From the IMG/VR virus record IMGVR_UViG_3300042691_024377, positions 1 through 26,989 of that record: a stretch of DNA of 26,989 bases, one strand, 5' to 3'. A program made the translations under genes and the position numbers. This DNA is from a virus. The notes below the pieces were generated by a model, which was given only the letters and a program-made list of their open reading frames with translations, searched no databases and was not told the origin of the DNA. This document shows positions 13,678-20,451 of the stretch, piece by piece. Each line of letters starts with the position of its first letter. Within the stretch, counting starts at the first letter, position 1.

Positions 13678-14181
13678 ATGGAACACTATCAAAACTTATC
13701 ATTAACAGACATTGAAGGAGAGGTGTGGCTGCCTATAAACGGTCACAATGGTTTTATATCTAACTTCGGGAGGGTAAAACTACCACCATACATTACAAAG
13801 TTTGGCATTTTAAGATACCCAGAGAGAATAAAGAAACAGCAATCGCTAAACGGGTATAAATCAGTAGGCATTGGACATAAAAGAACACATTTAGTTCACA
13901 GGCTTGTAGCCCAAGCATTTATCCATAATCCAAATAATTTACCACAAGTAAATCATAAAAACTTCATTAGACATGACAACCATGTAGAAAACCTTGAATG
14001 GTGTACCGCAGATGATAATAGACTTCATGCTGTATTAGGTGGAAAAGCTACATTATCTTTAAAAACAGCGAAAAAGAATACAACCACAGAGCCGCCAAAA
14101 TTCAATATTACTTATGTTTATTTAGACAATGGAGAGTTCTACCAAAAGCATAATAACTTTGCAGAAGTAAAGAGGCAATAG
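13678..14181 (+). CDS. NUMOD4-HNH homing-type endonuclease (frameshifted)
   Basis: Encodes 167 aa in this frame. Residues 14-60 form a NUMOD4-like DNA-binding motif (GEVWLPINGHNGFISNFGRV). The HNH core follows: THLVHRLVAQAFI, then VNHKNFIRHDNHVENLEWCT with N92-H93-K94, and N-R-L-H-A-V. These are hallmarks of free-standing phage homing endonucleases, which cut DNA at target sites. I place the start at 13678, because it aligns with the protein at 26323 and lies 10 bases after the leader hairpin; the in-frame ATG at 13582 is the start of the upstream ORF. Frame 1 stops at 14181, but the protein clearly continues in frame 0 (see next entry), so a one-base shift interrupts it. Confidence 0.8.
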   Translation: MEHYQNLSLTDIEGEVWLPINGHNGFISNFGRVKLPPYITKFGILRYPERIKKQQSLNGYKSVGIGHKRTHLVHRLVAQAFIHNPNNLPQVNHKNFIRHDNHVENLEWCTADDNRLHAVLGGKATLSLKTAKKNTTTEPPKFNITYVYLDNGEFYQKHNNFAEVKRQ

Positions 14182-14555
14182 GAATATCGGGAGATACAAT
14201 TAAAAAGCATTTAGATAAGCCTACATCGTATCTTGGGTTTGCATTTAGAACAAAGTACACCAAAACTATTGAGCCTACGATACAGCCCTTGCAAGCAAAT
14301 AAGGTTAAAAAGATTTACTACATAAGGAAGCAGCCAAATGAGAATGGAAATATATTATCAAGGAAACCAATTAAAGCAGTAAGCAGACAAGGGGAGGAAA
14401 TAACCTTTGAATCAATATCAGCAGCAGTAAAGCATTTTAATACTAAATCAAAGCATTTGTCAAAGGCTATGAAAAGAAATAACTACCATAGAGAACATAA
14501 GTTTTACTTGATTCAAAAAGAATCACCAAAAGAAACACAGTTAATCCTATTTTAA
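14163..14555 (+). pseudogene. C-terminal part of the HNH endonuclease, displaced by a -1 frameshift
   Basis: In frame 0 the sequence stays open from 14157 and reads EAIGISGDTIKKHLDKP immediately where frame 1 ends in KRQ-stop. It completes one NUMOD1/IENR1-like repeat begun in frame 1 (YVYLDNGEFYQKHNNF) and then contains a second (KAVSRQGEEITFES, then SAAVKHFN). Such repeats bind DNA in homing endonucleases. The shift lies within 14157-14181, probably at the AAA of 14169-14171. Either a genuine indel or a sequencing error; no convincing slippery heptamer is present. Intact, the protein would have about 292 residues. Confidence 0.75.
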
Positions 14556-14571
14556 TAAATTTATTATATAT

Positions 14572-14799
14572 ATGAAAAACCTTACTAACCCTACCAGTTG
14601 CACATATGAAGCCCCCGTCTTGAAACTCCCACCGTCATTGACTTTGAGATTCAAAACTACATTTTCGATTCAATCCCTTTGCGCTCCTTTGCTGCTTTAT
14701 TCGGCATTGGCAGTCATTGGCAGTCTGTTTCTTATAACCAACTGTTCGCTCGGTTATAAATACATAAAAGTCTTATGCTTATTTAGTGACCTACATTAA
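14572..14799 (+). other. doubtful ORF region between HNH unit 2 and the next operon
   Basis: The stretch 14556-14864 has no convincing gene. A 75-codon frame exists at 14572-14799, with a hydrophobic segment and a composition richer in G+C, Cys, Ser and Leu than its neighbours, and I doubt it is translated. The region contains a tandem 10-base repeat CATTGGCAGT (14705-14714 and 14715-14724) and a perfect hairpin TTATAACC (14732-14739) / GGTTATAA (14752-14759). It may be a remnant brought in with the HNH element. Confidence 0.35.
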
Positions 14800-14812
14800 A
14801 AGTTCTTATTCT
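14798..14812. repeat. 15-base direct repeat (partner at 15059-15073)
   Basis: AAAAGTTCTTATTCT occurs at 14798-14812 and again at 15059-15073, each time beginning at or next to a stop codon and 261 bases apart. A degraded third version (AGTTATTCTT) follows the stop at 15557. The first copy lies just ahead of the promoter at 14814. Role unknown. Confidence 0.45.
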
Positions 14813-14813
14813 C

Positions 14814-14844
14814 TTGGTAAAATGTGGTATTAAATGTATCTTTG
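14814..14844 (+). promoter_or_regulatory. Bacteroidota-type promoter
   Basis: TTG (14814-14816), 20 bases, TATCTTTG (14837-14844), 20 bases ahead of the ATG at 14865. The shared palindromic box is not recognisable at the expected distance (14784), so this promoter may be controlled differently from the operon promoters. Confidence 0.6.
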
Positions 14845-14864
14845 TAGCTTAAATCTATACTAAA

Positions 14865-15059
14865 ATGATACACGCAGCGACAAACATTAACACTTATTCA
14901 ACTGTTTTCACTACTACAATGGCAGAATTAGCACGTCAATTAAACATATCAGCAAAGCAATTATCTAAATACTCAAACAATACAAAGCTATTTAAAAAAA
15001 CGTGGCTTATAACATCAGGTGAAGCCATCAAAAGCAAGTCAAAAGGACGCAAATTTTAA
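14865..15059 (+). CDS. small HTH-like protein
   Basis: Encodes 64 aa. Residues 19-50 (MAELARQLNISAKQLSKYSN) have the spacing of a helix-turn-helix, suggesting a small DNA-binding regulator; the tail is basic (KSKSKGRKF). A second ATG at residue 19 would start directly at the HTH and is a possible alternative. It has its own promoter and stands apart from the large operons, fitting a regulator. No family confirmed. Confidence 0.55.
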   Translation: MIHAATNINTYSTVFTTTMAELARQLNISAKQLSKYSNNTKLFKKTWLITSGEAIKSKSKGRKF

Positions 15060-15171
15060 AAAGTTCTTATTCTTATGGGCAAAAGCGGAACAAAACAACA
15101 TAAAAACATTCAATTTTCTTTGCTTTTATGCACAAAAGAAAGCAATAATACCTATAAATCAATTCTAAAGT

Positions 15172-15188
15172 ACTTTGTAATTCAAAGT
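15172..15188. promoter_or_regulatory. inverted repeat at the start of the next gene
   Basis: ACTTTG (15172-15177) and CAAAGT (15183-15188) form a perfect 6-bp dyad with a 5-base centre, ending 3 bases before the ATG at 15192. It overlaps a weak TACTTTG -7-like box, so it could be an autoregulatory operator or a translation-blocking hairpin. The rest of 15060-15171 holds only the direct repeat at 15059. Confidence 0.4.
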
Positions 15189-15191
15189 TGA

Positions 15192-15557
15192 ATGTATAAA
15201 TACAGACAATATAACTTCTGCTTTCAAAAGTGCTTAAATTACCCTATTAGAGTGGCTCTATTTGAACAAAACATTAGTGTTAATACATTGCTATCAATGG
15301 TACAGGGAAAAGGCATTAAATACACTTATTTTGGGCTTGCTGCTTTTATTGATGGTAAAAACATTTCAAACCTTTCATTAACTTACATTAGTAATCTTTA
15401 TGAGGCTTTATCTTTACCTTATCCAGATGCTAACTACTTGCTTGAATCATACAACAAATGGTTATCTATTAAAGCCTTTAAACTTGATAGGCGCAATGCT
15501 AACAGAATTAAAAAAGGTTTGCAGCCTGTTAATTCAATTAGTACAAGGATTAAATAG
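15192..15557 (+). CDS. hypothetical protein
   Basis: Encodes 121 aa, rich in Tyr, Asn and Leu, not recognised. Predicted helices around residues 20-40 and 60-95 (ISNLSLTYISNLYEALSLP) could make a helical DNA-binding fold related to lambda-repressor-type HTH, but the signature is too weak to claim. The C-terminus is basic (DRRNANRIKKG). It stands alone with an inverted repeat at its start, an arrangement that would suit a regulator. Confidence 0.55.
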   Translation: MYKYRQYNFCFQKCLNYPIRVALFEQNISVNTLLSMVQGKGIKYTYFGLAAFIDGKNISNLSLTYISNLYEALSLPYPDANYLLESYNKWLSIKAFKLDRRNANRIKKGLQPVNSISTRIK

Positions 15558-15654
15558 TTATTCTTTACTCCCTTTTATTACTTCATTACCTTAATACTTT
15601 TGAGGTCTTTTTGTGGGCGTTTTATTACTTGTACCTACAAACAACTTACTTTTT

Positions 15655-15690
15655 CCTTTGATTAAATTTTAGTCAATCCCTTTGATTAAA
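15655..15690. repeat. two direct copies of CCTTTGATTAAA
   Basis: The 12-base word stands at 15655-15666 and 15679-15690, 24 bases apart start to start (a little over two helical turns). It lies in the 315-base gene-free stretch 15558-15872, which also contains a TATCTTTG box at 15716-15723 and the promoter module at 15748. Paired same-face sites suggest regulator binding, but the evidence is only the repeat. Confidence 0.4.
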
Positions 15691-15747
15691 CTATGTGAAC
15701 GCTTTATGCAGTCTATCTTTGCGGTTGTTTTATGGTGTGTTTCCTTA

Positions 15748-15808
15748 TTTAGAATCAATATAAATTACGTTAGTAGGTAAAAATATTCAACAACATATAA
15801 CAATTATG
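15748..15808 (+). promoter_or_regulatory. weak copy of the 61-bp promoter module
   Basis: TTTAGAATCAATATAAA (15748-15764) matches the palindrome at 14 of 16 positions. At the module distances follow TAA in the -33 position and CAATTATG (15801-15808) in the -7 position, 6 of 8 conserved bases wait for TAnnTTTG being only partly met. The operator is convincing, the promoter boxes are poor. It would serve the gene at 15873. Confidence 0.4.
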
Positions 15809-15872
15809 TAAAATATTATTTGTTGGTTTGCACTCGTTAATCAATTATTAATCATTTAATACTTTATCAATT

Positions 15873-16355
15873 ATGAAACAGTTAAACTTATCTATAACAC
15901 AAAAATACACCTTAATTGAATCTTATTACCTATCTATTGAAAACGGGTGTACTTGCGATAATTGCGGCAAAATTATTACCAATATTGCAAAAGTTCAAGG
16001 CGATGATAGTAAACTGTATTTTGTTGGTTTAGATTGTGCAAGTACATTAACAGGAATTAAAGGCGATTTTGATTTTGACTATGTACATAAAGCAAATTTT
16101 AATCAAGCTAAACAAGCGAGAGCGAAAGTGTTAAAAGTGATTAAAGATATTAAAGCAAGCGGTCAACAGTATAAAGTTGAATTAATCACATTTTCAGATG
16201 ATAAGAACTATTTTAAGCAAATTGGGAGCGGCAAATATAATGTAGGTTTAGCGGGTGAATCTTTTAACCCTCGTTTTAACTACTGGAAACAATTTAATAG
16301 CGAGTTATGGAGTAAATATGTGCTACCAATGCTAAACGATTTAAAAACTAATTAA
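15873..16355 (+). CDS. phage protein with a zinc-ribbon-like motif
   Basis: Encodes 160 aa. A CTCDNCGK motif at residues 26-33, followed by a further Cys in GLDCAS about 25 residues later, suggests a treble-clef or ribbon metal site with the pattern CxxC...C. The second half is basic and helical, then beta (NYFKQIGSGKYNVGLAG). Similar uncharacterised proteins occur in phages and plasmids. It is the first gene of a loosely spaced series whose members each have a short AT-rich leader containing ATTAAT-like words. Confidence 0.65.
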   Translation: MKQLNLSITQKYTLIESYYLSIENGCTCDNCGKIITNIAKVQGDDSKLYFVGLDCASTLTGIKGDFDFDYVHKANFNQAKQARAKVLKVIKDIKASGQQYKVELITFSDDKNYFKQIGSGKYNVGLAGESFNPRFNYWKQFNSELWSKYVLPMLNDLKTN

Positions 16356-16396
16356 TCAACTTATATATTAATCATTATTTTTAATACTTAACTAAC

Positions 16397-16645
16397 ATGA
16401 AAAATAAAATAATCTTTGTCGATGCAATAAACAATGAATTTATTGTTGCAAGTTTTAAAACACAAATTGAGGCTTTTCAATGTGCTTCTTTGCTTGAGGC
16501 TTTAAATACTAATGAAAAATGCTTCTACGCTGTTGAATTTAAATTAAAAGGTCAAACAGTTAGAAAATTGCCGCAAGATATAAGAAAAACTATTTATGGC
16601 TCCAGCGAATTATACGACTATTTAAAGCCAATATTTAACGCTTAA
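16397..16645 (+). CDS. hypothetical protein
   Basis: Encodes 82 aa. Strand-helix-strand pattern (KIIFVDAINNEFIVASFKTQ, then IEAFQCASLLEAL) with no known motif. Forty-one bases follow the preceding stop. Function unknown. Confidence 0.6.
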   Translation: MKNKIIFVDAINNEFIVASFKTQIEAFQCASLLEALNTNEKCFYAVEFKLKGQTVRKLPQDIRKTIYGSSELYDYLKPIFNA

Positions 16646-16702
16646 TTTTTCAATCAAACCATATTAATATAATTTATAAACCAATTTAAAAACATAACCA
16701 AA

Positions 16703-17197
16703 ATGAAAACAAACCAAGATTTAACCACAGAACAATTAAAAGCCATTGCATTAAAACAATTTTTAGGAGATGATATTTTTGTCCTTTATACTGAAAATGA
16801 AGTGCTAATTTATGAAGGGACAGAAGAAGAAGCCCGCGAACAATTTGAAGCAGATATTGAAGGAACGGAGGAAGCAAATATTGATGCAAACTTTGAAATT
16901 TTTTGCTCAAACAATTTAACCGAAGTTGAAGAATATAATGAAAACGATTTTGACAATGATTATTTAGTGCTAACAGATGAAGAAGCAGATGAAAAATGGG
17001 AGGAAAGTTTAGATAATTATTTAGAAGAATGCATTTATCCAGAATTGGAAGGTAATTTAAAAAACTACTTTGATGACGAAAAATGGAAAAGAGACGCGAG
17101 ATATGATGGAAGAGGACACAGTTTAAGTGGATATGATGGAAACGAGAATGAAGAAACAGTTGAAGGCATTACATTCTATATTTATAGACAAAACTAA
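16703..17197 (+). CDS. highly acidic hypothetical protein
   Basis: Encodes 164 aa with about 47 Asp/Glu against 12 Lys/Arg, a net charge near -35. Acidic residues are spread along the chain rather than confined to a tail. A terminal YDGRGHSLSGYDGNENEE segment is distinctive. Phage proteins of such charge are often DNA mimics that inhibit restriction or host nucleases (for example the ArdA and Ocr families), but I see no sequence match to these, so this is a hypothesis. A perfect 11-bp hairpin follows 15 bases after the stop. Confidence 0.65.
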   Translation: MKTNQDLTTEQLKAIALKQFLGDDIFVLYTENEVLIYEGTEEEAREQFEADIEGTEEANIDANFEIFCSNNLTEVEEYNENDFDNDYLVLTDEEADEKWEESLDNYLEECIYPELEGNLKNYFDDEKWKRDARYDGRGHSLSGYDGNENEETVEGITFYIYRQN

Positions 17198-17211
17198 TTA
17201 ACCCCAAACCA

Positions 17212-17244
17212 AACAAAGGGAGCAAGAATAAAACTCCCTTTGTT
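17212..17244 (+). terminator. perfect 11-bp hairpin, possible terminator
   Basis: AACAAAGGGAG (17212-17222) pairs perfectly with CTCCCTTTGTT (17234-17244) across an 11-base loop. It follows the acidic-protein gene directly. On the plus strand an A-run rather than a T-run follows, so it may protect the 3' end of the transcript instead of terminating by the classical route. Confidence 0.5.
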
Positions 17245-17283
17245 AAAAAAATTAATATTATAAACCTTAATAAAATTAAAATT

Positions 17284-17478
17284 ATGAAAGCAGTATTTAA
17301 ACTTATCCCGATTAACTCATACATAGCAATAAAAAAACATTATTGCGAAAGTGTTGGAAGTGTTGATTTTTACAAGATGTTGCGCAGACGATTAAAACAT
17401 TTTAGTCCTAAAGAATTGGCAGCCTTTTTAACAAGGGAGTTAGAATATCATTATAAAGAGTATGCACAGTTTCAATAA
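17284..17478 (+). CDS. small basic hypothetical protein
   Basis: Encodes 64 aa, helical, with a basic patch (KMLRRRLKHFSPKELAAFL) that could bind nucleic acid. It has a short AT-rich leader after the hairpin at 17212. Not recognised. Confidence 0.55.
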   Translation: MKAVFKLIPINSYIAIKKHYCESVGSVDFYKMLRRRLKHFSPKELAAFLTRELEYHYKEYAQFQ

Positions 17479-17487
17479 TTATACAAG

Positions 17488-17649
17488 ATGCACCCAACAA
17501 TAACAAACACACTCCCCGAAGGGATTAAAATGAGCGCAATATTACCTTTTTTAAAGATAATTGCAGCCCAGCAAAAGTTAGATTTATCTAAATTAAGCCA
17601 TTACAGAAAGGCAAAAAGATTTTTATTAATAAGTATAAACCAAAATTAA
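17488..17649 (+). CDS. small hypothetical protein
   Basis: Encodes 53 aa. It starts 9 bases after the previous stop and ends 11 bases before the next start, filling the gap exactly. A hydrophobic stretch (MSAILPFLKIIAAQ) is flanked by basic residues. The composition agrees with the neighbours. An internal ATG at residue 15 is an alternative start. Confidence 0.5.
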   Translation: MHPTITNTLPEGIKMSAILPFLKIIAAQQKLDLSKLSHYRKAKRFLLISINQN

Positions 17650-17660
17650 AACATAGACAA

Positions 17661-17855
17661 ATGGAAGCGATAAAAGGAGTAAAAACAAACATTTTTAAAG
17701 ATGTAAGGATGCCGGTAAACGCAGGTATGCAATTTGGAACAAAAAACTACAAAATTAGAAAAATTGGCTATGAAGTTTTTAGGCATTATTTTGATACTAT
17801 TGAAATGGATTGTCAAGTAGGAAGCCAAAAGATAAAGAGAGTATTAAACTTTTAA
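17661..17855 (+). CDS. small hypothetical protein
   Basis: Encodes 64 aa, basic, with beta-like segments (KNYKIRKIGYEVFRHYF). No motif recognised. It is the last of three closely packed small genes before a 98-base gap that contains a hairpin. Confidence 0.5.
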   Translation: MEAIKGVKTNIFKDVRMPVNAGMQFGTKNYKIRKIGYEVFRHYFDTIEMDCQVGSQKIKRVLNF

Positions 17856-17898
17856 TTTAAGCCTTCTAAAGTAGGCAAAGTAATAAATCAGTGATAGG

Positions 17899-17927
17899 TA
17901 CTTTTGCATCATAATAGATGCCAAGTA
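17899..17927 (+). promoter_or_regulatory. hairpin overlapping a TAnnTTTG box
   Basis: TACTT (17899-17903) with AAGTA (17923-17927) and GCATC (17906-17910) with GATGC (17917-17921) form an interrupted stem around ATAATA. Its left arm contains TACTTTTG, a match to the -7 box, although no -33 box is visible. It may be an operator on a weak promoter for the gene at 17954. Confidence 0.4.
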
Positions 17928-17953
17928 TTAAACTAACTTAAATTAAAACAAAC

Positions 17954-18181
17954 ATGAAAACACTAAACCAATTAATTAAAATAGTTTCTTTCGGATTTTC
18001 TGGCTACGGTCATTATAGAGTAACTATAATTTACAGAGGAAAGGAGTACAAATGTACTACCACTAATATGGAAGCCATTGATGCAGCAAAGGAAGGCGAC
18101 AACGAAAAAGGCAGACTAACAAGAAGGCAGTCATTTTTAAGCCTATATAATGAGTGCAAACGTGCTAATAATTTAAGATAA
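17954..18181 (+). CDS. hypothetical protein
   Basis: Encodes 75 aa. A beta hairpin-like start (GYGHYRVTIIYRGKEYKCTTTN) is followed by a helical, charged second half containing RLTRRQSFLSLY. Similar short proteins are common in phages of this group; the function is not known to me. It is followed by another small gene after 10 bases. Confidence 0.6.
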   Translation: MKTLNQLIKIVSFGFSGYGHYRVTIIYRGKEYKCTTTNMEAIDAAKEGDNEKGRLTRRQSFLSLYNECKRANNLR

Positions 18182-18191
18182 AAATAAACCA

Positions 18192-18407
18192 ATGACACTA
18201 CAACAAACAATAAACCCAGAAACTGTATCAATTTTCAATGATGGCGAATATATTGGAGACATAACCAATAGAAATACTTTTTATGAAGCAATCCACAAGA
18301 ACGGAATGAAGGCAGTTTTTAATTCATTTGATGCAGCTAAACAACTTTTCGAGGAAGTAATTAAACCGAACACAGTTAAACGTAATAATCAACTTAATTT
18401 ATTTTAA
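18192..18407 (+). CDS. hypothetical protein
   Basis: Encodes 71 aa with a regular pattern: a start resembling a beta strand (ETVSIFNDGEYIGDI) and a helix (DAAKQLFEEVIKPN), then a basic tail. The tight spacing of 10-11 bases on either side places it in the same transcription unit as its neighbours. Not recognised. Confidence 0.55.
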   Translation: MTLQQTINPETVSIFNDGEYIGDITNRNTFYEAIHKNGMKAVFNSFDAAKQLFEEVIKPNTVKRNNQLNLF

Positions 18408-18418
18408 TAATTAACAAT

Positions 18419-18778
18419 ATGAAACTAACTAAACAAGAAACACAAAAATTGGCTGATATTTTAAGTAATTTAAAAACAGCGCAGAAGTACATTTCAAAGG
18501 AAGAAATAAGAATAATTAATACAAGCTATAAAACAGGCTTTAAAGAAGATATTTATACCAATGGAACTGGAGTGCAAGTAGGAGTAAATATAGATAAGGA
18601 AATAGGCAGCGACATTGTGTATTTAAGAAATGCAATACAAAAGTTAGAGTATTTTCTTTATCCCCCACAAATAGAAACTGAAAACTGCGGAGGAATTGAA
18701 GCTACAATGTACGAAATATGCAAACCAAACGGAATAACAATAGGAGACGCAAACACAAAATATATAAAATCATTTTAA
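18419..18778 (+). CDS. hypothetical protein
   Basis: Encodes 119 aa. Helical N-terminus (KLADILSNLKTAQKYIS), then a mixed region with KEIGSDIVYLRNAIQKLEYF as an amphipathic helix. No motif recognised. The short space after it contains the repeated leader AAACTAAACTAACAAGAA used again at 19190. Confidence 0.6.
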   Translation: MKLTKQETQKLADILSNLKTAQKYISKEEIRIINTSYKTGFKEDIYTNGTGVQVGVNIDKEIGSDIVYLRNAIQKLEYFLYPPQIETENCGGIEATMYEICKPNGITIGDANTKYIKSF

Positions 18779-18805
18779 TAATTCTAAAACTAAACTAACA
18801 AGAAG

Positions 18806-19168
18806 ATGGAAGCAAATATAAATTATAATCCAAAAGAAGTATTGAGCGATATTTTAAACGCCTTTTGTTTTGAGAGCCAAAGAATACAACAAGTTTATAA
18901 TCTATCTGGAATTAAAGCGCAATTATACAACGGTAAAAGAAGCAATGACAGATGCAAGAAAATATTGTTAAGAGCAATATCAAAAGACAAGGCAAAAGAA
19001 ATAATAAACAATATACCTTTTCCATATATTGAAACAGCAGACAAAATATTTGAAAAAAGGGAACACGACCACCACTATTTTATTGAAAATGTGTTGCAAG
19101 AACTACCAAAAAAGAAAGGGTATAAAATACAATGCACAACCGAGCCATATACAATTTTTTACAGATAA
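18806..19168 (+). CDS. hypothetical protein
   Basis: Encodes 120 aa, not recognised. The first part (residues 25-45, RIQQVYNLSGIKAQLYNG) could be a small helix-turn-helix; a REHDHHYFI segment adds a histidine cluster. Its leader, AAACTAAACTAACAAGAA directly before GATGGAA, is repeated in front of the gene at 19206, so the two starts derive from one duplicated initiation region. Confidence 0.6.
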   Translation: MEANINYNPKEVLSDILNAFCFESQRIQQVYNLSGIKAQLYNGKRSNDRCKKILLRAISKDKAKEIINNIPFPYIETADKIFEKREHDHHYFIENVLQELPKKKGYKIQCTTEPYTIFYR

Positions 19169-19205
19169 TTAAACCTATTCACTAACAAACTAAACTAACA
19201 AGAAA

Positions 19206-19526
19206 ATGGAAAACTTAAAACACACACAAGGTAGATACCAATGGGAGGCAAGAGATTTAGAAACAACTAAGCCTTTTATATCATGCGAGAACAAGAACGG
19301 AGCAACTGAATTTATATGCCATATAGACGTTAATTTTAAAGACCGTAAAGAAGTTAACGCAAATGCAAAGTTAATAGAGCAAGCCCCAAACCTTTTAAAC
19401 GCTGCAATACTATGTGAAAGCATAACGGAAAAATGCAATAACGCTATGTTGCCCCAGCACGTACAAGAATTATTAAAGTCATTAAACGACACACTAAAAG
19501 AAGCTATCAACAAAGCAATAAATTAA
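19206..19526 (+). CDS. phage protein of the NAKLI-x-x-AP-x-LL type
   Basis: Encodes 106 aa. The segment E-V-N-A-N-A-K-L-I-E-Q-A-P-N-L-L-N-A-A belongs to a very common family of small phage proteins that end in (E)ANA(K/R)LIAAAP-x-LL-x-AL. The function is unknown, although the genes usually lie near recombination or replication genes. Residues 1-60 form the beta-rich part, the rest is helical. The leader duplicates that of the gene at 18806. Confidence 0.7.
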   Translation: MENLKHTQGRYQWEARDLETTKPFISCENKNGATEFICHIDVNFKDRKEVNANAKLIEQAPNLLNAAILCESITEKCNNAMLPQHVQELLKSLNDTLKEAINKAIN

Positions 19527-19532
19527 ATTAAG

Positions 19533-19817
19533 ATGATACAACACAACCAAATAGGAAAGTACAGAAGTAAAGCCTCTATAATTGAAGCAAAATTAAATCA
19601 AACCTATGTAACCCCAAACGGAGATACTTACAGCCTTATAGGCTACGAAAAAGAGGGGAGAAAGTATGTTTATACTTATAGATGGCTTAATATGCCCGAA
19701 GAATTTAACACAGTCATAAAGAAAGGAACGTGCAAATTTTTACACGAGGCAAGATTGGAGGAAATTATTAACTGGATTGAACAAATAAAAGAAACCTATC
19801 ATAAATTTAAAGACTAA
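19533..19817 (+). CDS. hypothetical protein
   Basis: Encodes 94 aa. Beta-rich with aromatic residues (TYSLIGYEKEGRKYVYTYRW) and a helical end (LEEIINWIEQIKETYHKF). It follows the previous gene by 6 bases and precedes the next by 4. Not recognised. Confidence 0.6.
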   Translation: MIQHNQIGKYRSKASIIEAKLNQTYVTPNGDTYSLIGYEKEGRKYVYTYRWLNMPEEFNTVIKKGTCKFLHEARLEEIINWIEQIKETYHKFKD

Positions 19818-19821
19818 CCCT

Positions 19822-20100
19822 ATGAAAAAACTACTTAACACCCTCCAAACATTCAGAATCGGCTTACAAATGGAAGCCGAGCCGAAACCAAGAGCAAAAA
19901 GACACTACTTGCAAGAACGATTGGCAAGGCTTCAAAGACTTTCACAGTTAGCAAGAAGCGACAACAACATTTTTAAGGCAAGACAAGCCGACAGATTGAT
20001 TGAAAGTATGAATAAAAGACTAAACGCCAACGGTCAACTTTTGATGGCGCATATTGAACAAAAATCACAAACTATTTACAAACTACCTAATATTGATTGA
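19822..20100 (+). CDS. basic helical protein
   Basis: Encodes 92 aa, strongly basic and helical (RLARLQRLSQLARSDNNIF), probably a coiled coil with nucleic-acid or protein contacts. One base separates its stop from the next ATG. Not recognised. Confidence 0.6.
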   Translation: MKKLLNTLQTFRIGLQMEAEPKPRAKRHYLQERLARLQRLSQLARSDNNIFKARQADRLIESMNKRLNANGQLLMAHIEQKSQTIYKLPNID

Positions 20101-20101
20101 T

Positions 20102-20242
20102 ATGACCAAATACGAACTTAAACTCAAAGAGGTGGAAATGTTAATCCAAAGGGAGAAACTAAACCCATCAAGAAGCGAATTAGTAATGGATAAACTTATC
20201 GCTAAGAAAAGACAATTACTAAAACTAACTAAACCCGAATAA
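20102..20242 (+). CDS. 46-aa coiled-coil protein
   Basis: Encodes 46 aa from ATG 20102, directly after the previous stop; a longer frame upstream would overlap that gene. It is a single charged amphipathic helix (ELKLKEVEMLIQREKL). Two bases separate it from the next gene. Small but well framed. Confidence 0.5.
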   Translation: MTKYELKLKEVEMLIQREKLNPSRSELVMDKLIAKKRQLLKLTKPE

Positions 20243-20244
20243 AA

Positions 20245-20451
20245 ATGGAACAATCAAAACACCTATCAGATTTCCCAGCATCACAGATACCACAAGTAGT
20301 AGTGTGGGCTAAAGAGAAATGCAATGTATCAGCAAGAATATTAGAAAACGATTTAACCCTTATAAGAACTGAAACAACAAACGGTAAAGAGTATTTAAAA
20401 GAGGTTGTTGTTGGAAGTATAGTTATTAACCCTATAAAATTAAACCCATAG
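20245..20451 (+). CDS. hypothetical protein
   Basis: Encodes 68 aa, mixed alpha/beta, with VSARILENDLTLIRTE and KEVVVGSIVINPI as two hydrophobic strands. The next gene starts on the base after its stop codon. Not recognised. Confidence 0.55.
   Translation: MEQSKHLSDFPASQIPQVVVWAKEKCNVSARILENDLTLIRTETTNGKEYLKEVVVGSIVINPIKLNP

Noticed and set aside
14163-14181. Programmed -1 ribosomal frameshift
   Set aside because: There is no X-XXY-YYZ slippery heptamer at the junction and no stable structure a few bases downstream, so an indel is simpler.
13560-14555. Group I intron carrying the HNH gene
   Set aside because: No interrupted exon gene flanks the unit, it has its own promoter, and I could not recognise P4-P6 or a P7 core.
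17284-17478. tRNA or other stable RNA gene
   Set aside because: No cloverleaf, T-loop sequence or CCA end could be found here or elsewhere in the window.
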